Of a DNA stretch of 64,000 nucleotides, positions 55,301-63,197 are shown piece after piece. The first letter of the stretch is position 1, and each line of letters opens with the position of its first letter. Origin of the DNA: Oleiagrimonas sp963817755 (lineage in GTDB: Bacteria > Pseudomonadota > Gammaproteobacteria > Xanthomonadales > Rhodanobacteraceae); the NCBI GenBank assembly GCA_963817755.1, contig CAWFPB010000002.1:124001-188000 (forward strand), given 5' to 3'. The notes beneath the pieces were generated by a model, which saw only the letters and a program-made list of their open reading frames with translations, searched no databases and was not told the DNA's origin. Both the position numbers and the translations under genes were made by a program.

Positions 55301-56764
55301 GCGCTGGTCTCGGTCAAGCTGGTCAGCCATGCCGGCGTGGGCACGGTGGCCGCGGGCGTGGTCAAGGCCGGCGCGGACCTGATCACCGTGTCCGGCCACG
55401 ACGGCGGCACCGGCGCCAGCCCGCTGACCTCGCTCAAGTACGCCGGCACGCCGTGGGAGCTGGGCCTGTCCGAAACCCGCCAGACGTTGCTCAAGCACGG
55501 CCTGCGCGACCGCGTGCGGCTGCAGACCGACGGCGGCCTGAAGACCGGCCTGGACGTGATCAAGGCGGCCATCCTGGGCGCGGAGAGCTTCGGCTTCGGC
55601 ACCGCGCCGATGGTGGCGCTGGGCTGCAAGTACCTGCGCATCTGCCACCTCAACAACTGCGCCACCGGCGTGGCCACGCAGCACGAACTGCTGCGCCGCA
55701 ACCACTTCGTCGGCCTGCCCGAAATGGTGGAGCACTTCTTCCGCTTCATCGCCGAGGACGTGCGCGCGCACCTGGCGCGGCTGGGCTTCGCGCGGCTGGA
55801 GGACATCATCGGCCGCACCGACCTGCTCGAGCGCCTCGACGTGCCGCTGGCCGGCACCGGCCCGCTGGACCTGGCGCCGCTGCTGGCGCGCGAGGGCGGC
55901 GGCCACATGAAGCCCTACTGCATCCGCGCGCGCAATCCGGTGCGCGAGACCTCGGCCCTGGTCGAGGCCATCCAGACCGACACCGCCGCCGCCGTCGCCG
56001 CGCGCAGCGGCGGGCGCTTCGCCTACGCCATCACCAACGCCGACCGCGCCGTCGGCGCGCGATTGTCCGGCGCCATCGCCCGGCAGTGGGGCGACCACGG
56101 CATGGACGAGGCGCCGCTGACCCTGGCCCTGAGCGGAAGCGCCGGGCAGAGCCTGGGCGCCTGGAACGCCGGTGGCCTGCACATCGACGTCACCGGCGAG
56201 GCCAACGACTACGTCGGCAAGGGCATGGCCGGCGGCCGCATCGTGCTGCGTCCGCCCGAGGATGCCGGCTACGCCAGCCACGAGGCGCCGATCGTCGGCA
56301 ACACCTGCCTGTACGGCGCCACCGGCGGCGAGCTGTTCGCGGCCGGCAATGCCGGCGAGCGCTTCGCCGTGCGCAACTCCGGCGCGCTGGCCGTGGTCGA
56401 GGGCGCCGGCGATCACTGCTGCGAATACATGACCGGCGGCGTGGTCGCCGTGCTGGGTCGCGCCGGGCTGAACTTCGGCGCCGGCATGACCGGCGGCTTC
56501 GCCTACGTGCTGGATTTCGAGCGCGACTTCGTCGACCGCTACAACCACGAGCTGGTCGACATCGTGCACATCACCCCGGAAGGCACCGAACACCACATGC
56601 AGCACCTGCGCGGCCTGATCCGTCGACACGCCGAGCTGACCGGCAGCGCCTGGAGCCGCCGCCTGCTCAACGACTTCCGCAGCGTGCTGCACCGCTTCTG
56701 GCTGGTGAAGCCGCGCGCGGCCAGCCTGGAAGCGCTGGTCGACGAACTGCGGAGGGCGGCATGA
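52313..56764 (+). CDS. gltB: Glutamate synthase (NADPH) large subunit
   Basis: The 1483-residue enzyme makes glutamate from glutamine and 2-oxoglutarate. Residue 19 is the N-terminal nucleophile Cys after propeptide removal (HDACGFGLLVHVDGR). The glutaminase shows LFHQRFSTNTAPQWRLAQPFRVLAHNGEINT. The central synthase/FMN domain has GEGGEDPVRYG, HHDIYSIEDLAQLIHDLKQ and GHDGGTGASPLTS, and the 3Fe-4S cluster Cys are in GCKYLRICHLNNCATGV. The C-terminal GXGXG-repeat domain closes it. The start is TTG after GAGAGAAGG; no ATG or GTG lies nearby before the conserved residues. It overlaps gltD by four bases. Confidence 0.97.
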   Translation: MTDTHVRTLYDADFEHDACGFGLLVHVDGRTSAQLVDDAFVALARLSHRGAVNADGVSGDGCGVLIHGARDWLRALARADGIEPAAQFAAGLVFFEHEDAQRHAQTLEQEIEAVGLSVAGWREVAVDPEPCGPMAVASMPRIRQVFVDAPADMDADAFERALLRARRRAEQTFDEDGCYLPSLSAHAIAYKAMAAPGRLREVFADLNHPALRARAVLFHQRFSTNTAPQWRLAQPFRVLAHNGEINTIRANRRWMLARTPILSSPHLDFSELAPLVRQHGSDSESLDNALEVLLAGGIDLLAAMRILVPPAWQADENIDEDLAAFYEYYALHTEPWDGPAGLVMCDGRHAACALDRNGLRPARWSLSDDDVLLVASETGIRDLPASRIVAKGRLGPGQMLAVDLVKHRLLHDADIDAINAARAPFRNWLRAGVQYLESDLIDPSLAAQPLPVDELRRMQKLYGLTREERESVLKVLAETEKEATGSMGDDTPIAALSRQVRSLYDRFRQGFAQVTNPPIDPLRERLVMSLTTQIGPEGNFFELAPENARQILLNSPVLSQRKLRQLLSMPPFVGHIVTLDLCRPGSEDLETALHRLCEEAAAAVREGATLVFLTDRYPRGDSVPVHALLATGAVHAHLVEAGLRCRCNLIVETATARDSHQFACLIGFGATAVYPWLAYQTLLDMGRAGFIRHDPSEPFEIGRRYRRGIRTGLLKILSKMGISTIAGYRGAQLFEIIGLSDEVVALCFPGTPARIGGAGFADLDRDQRQLAAEARDESVALRAGGLYKYVHGGEYHMYNPDVIASLQEAVRTGDPAAYRRYADHVDGRPPSALRDLLRPRAAETPLPLEQVEPLAQIVTRFDSAGMSLGALSPEAHEALAIAMNRLGARSNSGEGGEDPVRYGTEKMSKIKQVASGRFGVTPAYLVHAEVLQIKIAQGAKPGEGGQLPGHKVNEMIARLRFAKPGIGLISPPPHHDIYSIEDLAQLIHDLKQVNPEALVSVKLVSHAGVGTVAAGVVKAGADLITVSGHDGGTGASPLTSLKYAGTPWELGLSETRQTLLKHGLRDRVRLQTDGGLKTGLDVIKAAILGAESFGFGTAPMVALGCKYLRICHLNNCATGVATQHELLRRNHFVGLPEMVEHFFRFIAEDVRAHLARLGFARLEDIIGRTDLLERLDVPLAGTGPLDLAPLLAREGGGHMKPYCIRARNPVRETSALVEAIQTDTAAAVAARSGGRFAYAITNADRAVGARLSGAIARQWGDHGMDEAPLTLALSGSAGQSLGAWNAGGLHIDVTGEANDYVGKGMAGGRIVLRPPEDAGYASHEAPIVGNTCLYGATGGELFAAGNAGERFAVRNSGALAVVEGAGDHCCEYMTGGVVAVLGRAGLNFGAGMTGGFAYVLDFERDFVDRYNHELVDIVHITPEGTEHHMQHLRGLIRRHAELTGSAWSRRLLNDFRSVLHRFWLVKPRAASLEALVDELRRAA

Positions 56765-58189
56765 GCGACAACCCGCTGTTCCGCTTCGTCGACATCCCGC
56801 GGCAGATGCCGCGCCGCGTGCCGGTCAAGGTGCGCGTGGTCACGCACGAGGAGATCTACGGCGACTTCATCCCCGACGACGCCGTCGACCAGGCCGGCCG
56901 CTGCCTGGACTGCGGCAACCCGTACTGCGAGCACGCCTGCCCGCTGCACAACTACATCCCGGACTGGCTCAAGCTGGTCCGCGACGGCCACCTGCACGCC
57001 GCCGCCGAGCTGATGCACCAGACCAACCCGCTGCCCGAGGTGTGCGGCCGGGTGTGTCCGCAGGACCGCCTGTGCGAAGGCGCCTGCACCCTGGAGCAGG
57101 GCGATTTCGGATCGGTCACCATCGGCGGCATCGAACGCTGGGTCACCGACCAGGCACTGCGCGAGGGCTGGCGTCCGGACCTTTCCCGGGTGCGCTCGAT
57201 CGGCCGCCGCGTGGCGGTCATCGGCGCCGGTCCGGCCGGCCTGGCCTGCGCCGACGTGCTGGTGCGCAACGGCGTGGAAGCGCACGTGTTCGACAAGTAC
57301 GAGGAAATCGGCGGCCTGCTGACCTTCGGCATCCCGCCGTTCAAGCTGGACAAGCAGGTGGTGCGCATGCGCCGGCGCGTGCTCGAGGACATGGGCGTGC
57401 ACTTCCACCTCAACACCGAGATCGGCACCGATCGCCGCTTCGAGGACCTGCTGGAGGACTTCGACGCCGTCTTCATGGGCACCGGCGCCTACCACGCCAT
57501 CGACGGCGGCCTGCCCGGGCGCGACCTGCAGGGCGTGCACGCCGCGCTGGATTTCCTCAACGCCAACGTGCGCCGCGAGCTGCACGGCCAGCCGCTGGAG
57601 CGCGCGCTTCGACGTCAAGGGCAAGCGCGTGGCGGTGCTGGGCGGCGGCGACACCGGCATGGACTGCGTGCGCACGGCGATCCGCCTGGGCGCGTCCGAA
57701 GTCAGCTGCGTCTACCGCCGCGACCGCGACAGCATGCCCGGCTCGCGGCGCGAGGTGAACAACGCCATGGAGGAAGGCGTCAACTTCCTCTACCAGCGCC
57801 AGCCGCTGCGCATCCTCGGCGAACGGCGGCGTGGACGGGGTGGCCCTGGTCGAGACCCGCCTGGAAGACACCGGCGACGGCCGCCCGCGCCCGGTCAACG
57901 TGCCCGGCAGCGAGCACGTGCTGGACGCCGACGTGGTGATCATCGCCTTCGGCTTCGGCGTCGATCCCGAGCACTGGATGGAGCGCGCCGGGATCGAGCA
58001 CCGGGACAACGGGCGCACCGATCGTCGGTGGCGAGGGGCGGCTGCCGTACCAGACGGCGCATCCGCGGGTGTTTGCCGGCGGCGACATGGTGCGTGGGGC
58101 CGACTTGGTCGTGCGCGCCGTGCTCGACGGGCGCGAGGCCGCGCAGGCCATCGCGCGCATGCTCCGCGCCGAAGCTGCAGGCCGCGTAG
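56761..58189 (+). pseudogene. gltD: Glutamate synthase small subunit, broken by four single-base insertions
   Basis: The start (ATG 56761 overlapping the gltB stop) and the first ~280 residues are normal: the two Fe-S Cys clusters (GRCLDCGNPYCEHACPLH, VCGRVCPQDRLCEGACT) and the first nucleotide fold (VAVIGAGPAGLACADVLV). The frame then shifts by one extra base at about 57607, 57821, 58017 and 58165. Removing them restores VAVLGGGDTGMDCVRTAIRL, ILGNGGVDGVALVETRL, GRPIVGGEGRLPYQT, FAGGDMVRGADLVVRA and ARMLAPKLQAA, about 474 residues and the usual length. Either the gene is inactive or the assembly has local errors. An inactive gltD would leave GltB without its NADPH electron donor. Confidence 0.85.
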
Positions 58190-58206
58190 GGCGGACGCCG
58201 TCCGCC
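58190..58206 (+). terminator. Short hairpin after gltD
   Basis: GGCGGAC, loop GCC, GTCCGCC directly follows the restored gltD stop codon (58187-58189). No T-run; weak terminator candidate. Its place right after the restored stop agrees with the fourth proposed frame correction. Confidence 0.35.
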
Positions 58207-58312
58207 TCAGCCACGCGCAAGTCGTAGGGCTGGCACCGTCCGCCGTACGCTACCGCGATCCCTCGGATTTCAGCAGCCATCAAGAGCGGTTCCGTCCGGC
58301 TGGCGCCGGCCG

Positions 58313-58346
58313 GGTTACTTCTATTGCTTGTCCAATAGAAGTAACC
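58313..58346. repeat. Intergenic inverted repeat element
   Basis: GGTTACTTCTATTG and CAATAGAAGTAACC are perfect 14-base inverse arms with a 6-base loop. This hairpin followed by AAGACAAGGACACCCC resembles a dispersed intergenic element of Xanthomonadaceae (recalled, not searched). The rest of the 58190-58582 gap is GC-rich and has no gene I can support. Confidence 0.6.
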
Positions 58347-58582
58347 AAGACAAGGACACCCCAGCGTCCGCGCCCTCCGCGCCTGCGGCGCTCCGGGTCC
58401 GCTCCGGGTTCCGGGGGTTCGTCGACAGGCACATCCTGGCCTGACGACGAACTGGCGCACATCCCTGTGCGCCACCCTGCGGGCCTGATCCTCCACCCTC
58501 CGCCGCTACCGAAGGGGATGGGGTGGCGGTATGGGACTTGCTGGGTGAATCAGTTACCCCCGCCCCCTTTTCCTGCTAACTA

Positions 58583-59086
58583 CTATCCCAGCAACAGATA
58601 AGTTTTTTTCTGCGACAACCATTTTTCTGTGTAATTTTCGCGCAGATCGCATTGCAATCGCACCCGAAGATGAGAATTCATCGCGCCCAATGAAACTAGC
58701 CGGTCGAGCCAACCCACGCTGTGGGCAAACCTGACAGCAGCCATGTCAGGGCTATTAAGCATCCAGGCAGGCTGGCCTAGTGTTTCCGCATAAATCAAAA
58801 GGTCTCGCTCGCCGGCGTCAAGAGTCGGATGACCATGGTTCATGTTGAAGGCTACGCGCTGTTCATCGTCGATTCTTTCGATATGAGCTAGACGCGTGCG
58901 CAGCGTTGCTTCATCAATCCAGTGCTCTGGATCCCGGTTTTGATAGCCGGTCTGAGTTTCCTCGACAACTTTTTCTACTGTGTGGAGATCAAAGTAATCC
59001 GCGAGAGGATTCCAGCACCCAGTTCGATGTGCTTCAAGCACAGCATTAGTATCGACCAAGACGATTTGTTTGGGTGCGAAAGCCAT
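58583..59086 (-). CDS. PIN domain protein, toxin-like
   Basis: The 167-residue product looks like a PIN-fold nuclease: QIVLVDTNAVLEAHRTGCWN gives Asp12 with Thr13-Asn14, KVVEET near residue 40 may supply the Glu, and TLDAGERDLLIYAE (Asp90, Glu93, Asp95) and MLNSPDMAAVRFA (Asp114) match the later acidic positions. PIN proteins cut RNA, often as toxins. It follows the XRE-ImmA/IrrE gene by 12 bases on the same strand, so a toxin-regulator or defence pair is likely. Codon use and base composition are less GC-rich than in the flanks, a sign of transfer. Exact subfamily unknown. Confidence 0.7.
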   Translation of the reverse strand: MAFAPKQIVLVDTNAVLEAHRTGCWNPLADYFDLHTVEKVVEETQTGYQNRDPEHWIDEATLRTRLAHIERIDDEQRVAFNMNHGHPTLDAGERDLLIYAETLGQPAWMLNSPDMAAVRFAHSVGWLDRLVSLGAMNSHLRVRLQCDLRENYTEKWLSQKKTYLLLG

Positions 59087-59098
59087 TCCGCGCTTCCG

Positions 59099-60214
59099 TT
59101 ACAAATCAAATGGCGCTTTCTGTCCGTGCTCGGTAAACAAGACGGCCAGATCGTCGATAGTTGTACCGACGACATCTGCAGCTCGTCGAACGGATAGGTG
59201 ACCTTCTTCTATGCCCCAACCCAAAGTCTCAACGAATTGACTGCAAAATCGCGGAGGTAGGATGGCATCCTCATCAGAAGCTTCTGTGCGTAGCAATTTG
59301 TCGTTCAAATGCTGCGCAGTTGCTTTCTTGAGCAGTCCAAGGGCCACAAGTCGCCATTTCATCGCCGGCCCGCTAACCCCAAGCTTGCTTGCGGCATCAC
59401 AAATCCACTTGGCCAAGGCTTCAGGGTCATCCTCAGGTAGGGCGAACTTTCTGACAAGCTCGTCTATGAGGTGGCGCGGCATAAGTAATCCGGCAGAGAA
59501 ATTATCTGCCAGTTGTTCGACACGCTTCTGGGTTTTGGATAGACAACCTTTTACTTCAATGTGTGCAGGTTCCATTTGCTCCCAGGTGATGAGATGGAAT
59601 AGCTCGTGGCCGATATCGAATGCGCGACGACCCGAAGTCTCGCGACGATTGATGATGATGATATTGAGCGGCCCAAGCTGGCACGCCGCGCCAGACACTC
59701 CCGGGGAAGTGTCCACATTGAGGATCAAGGTATCGAGTTTATCTTCGAGCACAGATGCTAGTCGTACGGCAGGCACTTGGCCTAGCCCAATCAAACGGGA
59801 GACTGCGTCTCCTTCTTCTGCCGCATCTTCAAACGAACTTTTTGAATTCAGTCCAACTCGAGGAAGTAATGAGTTAATAGGCTCGCTCTTGAGTCGCCGT
59901 AAGTGTCTATACGCGGCGAGCCAACATCCAGCGCGCCACTCGAAAGCTGCAAGATCATTGGATGAAGTGGACTTCCGCCAAGAGAATCTGGCTTCGCCAG
60001 CGAGCTCGAATGGGTCGGTAAAGTAGCTTGGGTCGACCTCGAAGTAATCCGCAGCACGGACAATTTCTTCAGGCGCAACTTGTCGCTTGCCCAACTCAAT
60101 GTCGGACAAGGTCTGACGGTCTTTGAAACCCAAGGCCTTAGACAATTGGTCTTGGCTAACGCTCTGACTCACGCGCAGTGTAAGTAGGCGTCGGCGTATG
60201 GTTTTCTGGTCCAA
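59099..60214 (-). CDS. XRE regulator fused to ImmA/IrrE metallopeptidase
   Basis: The 371-residue protein has an N-terminal HTH (residues 5-60: SQDQLSKALGFKDRQTLSDIELGKRQVAPEEIVRAADYFEVD) and an ImmA/IrrE zinc peptidase domain with HELFH (203-207) and a downstream VEQLADNFSAGLLMP helix that provides the third ligand. Members sense a signal and cleave a repressor or antitoxin. The start is a TTG, 7 bases after a perfect AGGAGG site. A strong promoter covered by a palindrome lies directly upstream, so autoregulation is likely. It is co-transcribed with the PIN gene. Confidence 0.88.
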   Translation of the reverse strand: MDQKTIRRRLLTLRVSQSVSQDQLSKALGFKDRQTLSDIELGKRQVAPEEIVRAADYFEVDPSYFTDPFELAGEARFSWRKSTSSNDLAAFEWRAGCWLAAYRHLRRLKSEPINSLLPRVGLNSKSSFEDAAEEGDAVSRLIGLGQVPAVRLASVLEDKLDTLILNVDTSPGVSGAACQLGPLNIIIINRRETSGRRAFDIGHELFHLITWEQMEPAHIEVKGCLSKTQKRVEQLADNFSAGLLMPRHLIDELVRKFALPEDDPEALAKWICDAASKLGVSGPAMKWRLVALGLLKKATAQHLNDKLLRTEASDEDAILPPRFCSQFVETLGWGIEEGHLSVRRAADVVGTTIDDLAVLFTEHGQKAPFDL

Positions 60215-60235
60215 AGCGGCACCTCCTGAAGAAGA

Positions 60236-60267
60236 ATTGTATCTTGCAAATCTTGACTTTGCAAGAT
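60236..60267 (-). promoter_or_regulatory. Promoter with overlapping palindromic operator for the XRE-PIN pair
   Basis: On the minus strand, TTGCAA (-35, 60259-60264), 17 bases, TACAAT (-10, 60236-60241) form a near-consensus sigma-70 promoter. The inverted repeat ATCTTGCAAA (60241-60250) / TTTGCAAGAT (60258-60267) covers the -35 box and spacer, as expected for an autorepressor site. The gene starts 21 bases below the -10 box. Confidence 0.7.
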
Positions 60268-60944
60268 TTTAAGATTGTATCGCCAACTTACAAAGCTGCC
60301 TGTTCTGCGGCCAGCCCTACAGCGAGAACAGCCGGTTCATCCGCGATGAACAAACGGTGTCAACTATCCGGGTCAGAGCCCCATATGAGCTCACCCGGCG
60401 CCGAAAGGTCGTGTCGACGGCGCCGGGTGCGGATGCTCAGTGCTGCACGGCTGGCAGGAGCAGCGTGTGCTTGGCAAAGAACGGGGCCAGGTTCACTTAC
60501 GCCCGTTTGAATGGAGTAGGGGACGGTACCCGGCACTGTTCTTGGGCCGCTGGATGGGTACGGGGCGGCGTTGGATGGATCGGCCATGCTGCGGTCGTCG
60601 CCTCAGGCTGAGTATGCAAGTGCCTGTCTTGCATATGGAAAATGATTTCCGGAAGATGGTCTTCAAGCCCGAACGGTTCGCTTCAGGCCGGGTTGCGTGT
60701 CTCGCACAGTCTTCAGGTCACGCGATGCGCCGGCAACCGCTTCGGGGAGGGGGACGGGTCCGTACGAACCTTCGCGCATGCCATCTCGGGGGAGCATGGC
60801 GACGATCCCTTCTTCGCTGGCCTTGCCATGACGGCGTGGCTTCCAATGCAGCGTTCTCGACCCGGTTGCGGTGGGGCGGGCGCGAAGTCGTCGACAGGAC
60901 ACGGGGGCGGCAGCATTCGATCGATGATGTGCCTGGAGACCATG
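60268..60944. other. Gene-poor region with decayed sequence remnants
   Basis: Several short frames occur but none shows a family or a good start. Around 60297-60360 one frame reads SCLFCGQPYSENSRFIRDEQ, a possible zinc-ribbon remnant. GGGTCAGAGCCCC (near 60370) and GGGGCCAGGTTCACTTACGCC (near 60483) resemble sequences often seen beside REP/IS200-type transposases in this group (recollection only). From 60640 the region runs open into the next gene, but without coding features. Confidence 0.4.
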
Positions 60945-62369
60945 ATGCTCAGGAAACTACTCTTGCTGGCCGGGATCCTGCTCCCGGTCGCCGTCCAGGC
61001 TGGCAACATGTCATGCCAGAAGCGATATGCGATCGCCGTCAAGCAGTGCAAGGTCCTGACGGGACTGTGCATGGATGTCGGGGTGTGTCGTCATATCCGG
61101 CAGAAATGTCCGCAGGGCGTCGGCACCAAGCAGGGTTGCCAGGCCTTCGGCGCCTGCGCGCGGCGAAACACGCCGCCGGTGTTCAGTTCCGTCTGTCATT
61201 ACGTCTGGCGCGATGACCCGGCCGGCGGCACCTGCACGCCCACCAATGGCATCACCGAGCGGGTCGCGTTCACGTGTCCGGGATACAACACGAAGTTGCT
61301 GGAACAGCCGGCCAAGAGCGGGGCCCTGTTCAGACCGCGCTATGGGGATTGGAACTACAAGGCCCTGGGACAGTTCGTGCGTGCTGCCGGGCAGTACGCG
61401 GATCCCACGTTCTCTTGTTCCGCGCAAGGACAACGTTTCAAGGCACAGCGGGAAAAATGCGAACAAGCCATCCATTACTACTACCAGGGCTGTGCGACGT
61501 CGCCGGATCGGCCGCCCATCCCCGTCCCCAGTTGCGCGGAGGCCAATGCATTATTCGGTCCCGTATTGAAGTCGCCGATCGACGTGACCGTGGTTCAGGC
61601 CGGGTACGGTGGCACGCAACAGGTGTCCATTTCCGCGGACCAGCCGCTTCCCTTGAAATGGGAAGAGGATTTCGATGTCAAAGACGACCAAAAGGTACTC
61701 AAGGTCCAACTCACGCAAAGGGACAAGAGTGGATCGAGGACACTGTACGTGACCACGTTTGATGGTCTGCCTGGTCATCGCCCGGGAAGAAAACTGGAAT
61801 TGGGCATCAGGGTGAAGGTGGATGAAAACGATACCCTCACCGGCAGGCTGTACCTGGTGGATGCGGCAAAGAACCGGTACACCCTCGATAGCCACACCAT
61901 CGCCGAGAAGGTGGTTGGGCCGGTCCGCCTGGACCGTCCAAAAGTCAGGACGACGCCGAAAGAAAACGTCCATGCCACGGCCGGGCCATCACCAAGCGAT
62001 GCAGCTTCTTCACGACCCGCGCCCGCAGCACACGCGCCGTTCCTGAAGGAAACGATCGGGATCCTGACGCACGGCGGAACGTTCTATCCGCTGATTCCGG
62101 CGGCACACCGCCTTCCCGTCACGTTCGCCGACACGTTTGCCAATGCCAAGGACAATCAGAAGGAATTAGAAATCCAGCTGGCCCAAAAGGGGGAGAACGG
62201 CGCGAAGAAGTTTTTTGATGCCGTGCTGGGAAATCTGCCCCCGCGTCCGGCGGGGAAACTGATGGTGCGTATCCGCATCAAGGTCGATGCCAGGAAAAAT
62301 CTCACCCTCAGCGCAAACATTCCCGAGACCGGTTACTACAAGGAATTTGGTCCCTTTGCAGTGGAATGA
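60945..62369 (+). CDS. Secreted Cys-rich protein with two Hsp70 substrate-binding-like domains
   Basis: The 474-residue protein has a signal peptide (MLRKLLLLAGILLPVAVQAG), a region with 14 cysteines (residues 24-197) and two modules like the DnaK beta-sandwich substrate-binding domain: about 212-318 (VVQAGYGGTQQVSISADQ, VLKVQLTQRDK, FDGLPGHRPGRKLELGI) and 366-466 (TIGILTHGGTFYPLIPA, KDNQKELEIQLAQKG, LGNLPPRPAGKLMVRIRI). No Hsp70 ATPase is present. A Pro/Ala linker (335-365) separates the modules. The ATG at 60945 is 6 bases after GGAG and begins the signal. Function unknown; an extracytoplasmic peptide-binding role is inferred. No close neighbour explains it. Confidence 0.7.
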   Translation: MLRKLLLLAGILLPVAVQAGNMSCQKRYAIAVKQCKVLTGLCMDVGVCRHIRQKCPQGVGTKQGCQAFGACARRNTPPVFSSVCHYVWRDDPAGGTCTPTNGITERVAFTCPGYNTKLLEQPAKSGALFRPRYGDWNYKALGQFVRAAGQYADPTFSCSAQGQRFKAQREKCEQAIHYYYQGCATSPDRPPIPVPSCAEANALFGPVLKSPIDVTVVQAGYGGTQQVSISADQPLPLKWEEDFDVKDDQKVLKVQLTQRDKSGSRTLYVTTFDGLPGHRPGRKLELGIRVKVDENDTLTGRLYLVDAAKNRYTLDSHTIAEKVVGPVRLDRPKVRTTPKENVHATAGPSPSDAASSRPAPAAHAPFLKETIGILTHGGTFYPLIPAAHRLPVTFADTFANAKDNQKELEIQLAQKGENGAKKFFDAVLGNLPPRPAGKLMVRIRIKVDARKNLTLSANIPETGYYKEFGPFAVE

Positions 62370-62755
62370 CCGAGCCGGTTCCGTGCATGCAGCAAACAAG
62401 GCAATGTAACAACACACGGTGCTGCGACATTTTTCAGGGAGCCGCCCAGGGGGGCGGTGGGATGGCCGCCAGGGCGCTTCAGATGCTCTCCAAGGGAGAG
62501 CACGCGCCGCTGCGTCGGCGCATGGCGTCCATGGCGCAGTGTGGCCCGGGGGTCGGCTTGGGAGCTGGATGCGCGTTCGACGGCGCTTGGGCGGATGTGC
62601 CACATGGCTTCGCCGATTGCGTATCGGTAGCCATGGGCGTCGTGCGGGGTGTCGATCCACTCATTCGGAGCGTGTCGCGTTCCAATTCTGCGATGGTTGA
62701 CCCTGTCGACTCAATGCATGATACTTGATCGGTCAATGACTACACGTTTACACGT
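62370..62755. other. Intergenic region before the MarR gene
   Basis: A 120-codon frame (ATG 62366, overlapping the previous stop) crosses this region but lacks any recognisable domain, has unlike composition and no ribosome site of its own, so it is not called. The last 50 bases are A/T-richer and hold the MarR promoter/operator candidate. Confidence 0.4.
62725..62736. promoter_or_regulatory. Candidate MarR operator
   Basis: TTGA-TCGG-TCAA, an inverted repeat 19 bases before the MarR start codon in an A/T-richer stretch. MarR proteins commonly bind such short palindromes in their own promoter. Confidence 0.4.
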
Positions 62756-63178
62756 ATGCGCTCCTCGAACCCATCTGCCGACGCCGTGCTGGCCTTTGCC
62801 TCGCTTTACGCGCAGTTTCTCAAGCGCATCGAGCGCCCCCTTTCGGGCCACGGCTTGAGCTTTTCCGAATTTCAGGTGCTGCGTGCGCTCCAGGCGGCGC
62901 CGGATCACACCTTGCGCCGTCTCGACCTGGCCGAGGCCGTGGGCCTGACCGCCTCGGGCGTGACACGCCTGTTGCAGCCGATGGAAAAGACCGGCCTGGT
63001 CGGCAAGGAGCCGCATCCGCGCGATGCCCGGATGAGCCTGGTCAAGCTGTCCAGTGCCGGGGCCGAGATCTACGACGATGCCTCGACGAGTTTCGCGCAC
63101 GTGGCCGAGACGCTGACCGAGCCACTCTCGGTGAAGCAGTTGGAGACCTTCCAGCAGCTGTTGGCCCTGCTCCGCTAG
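62756..63178 (+). CDS. MarR family transcriptional regulator
   Basis: The 140-residue protein has the MarR winged-helix: GLSFSEFQVLRALQAAPDHTLRRLDLAEAVGLTASGVTRLLQPMEKTGLVGKEPHPRDARMSLVKLSSAG, with the DxR wing (DARMSLV). Dimerisation helices flank it. No clear ribosome site precedes the ATG. It lies 19 bases upstream of the DUF1330 gene and probably shares its transcript and control. Confidence 0.9.
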   Translation: MRSSNPSADAVLAFASLYAQFLKRIERPLSGHGLSFSEFQVLRALQAAPDHTLRRLDLAEAVGLTASGVTRLLQPMEKTGLVGKEPHPRDARMSLVKLSSAGAEIYDDASTSFAHVAETLTEPLSVKQLETFQQLLALLR

Positions 63179-63197
63179 GCCGCACGACTCACCAATC

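Noticed and set aside
62366..62728. 120-codon frame overlapping the stop of the Hsp70-like gene
   Set aside because: The ATGA overlap is suggestive, but the product has no recognisable features, runs into the MarR promoter region and lacks a ribosome site.
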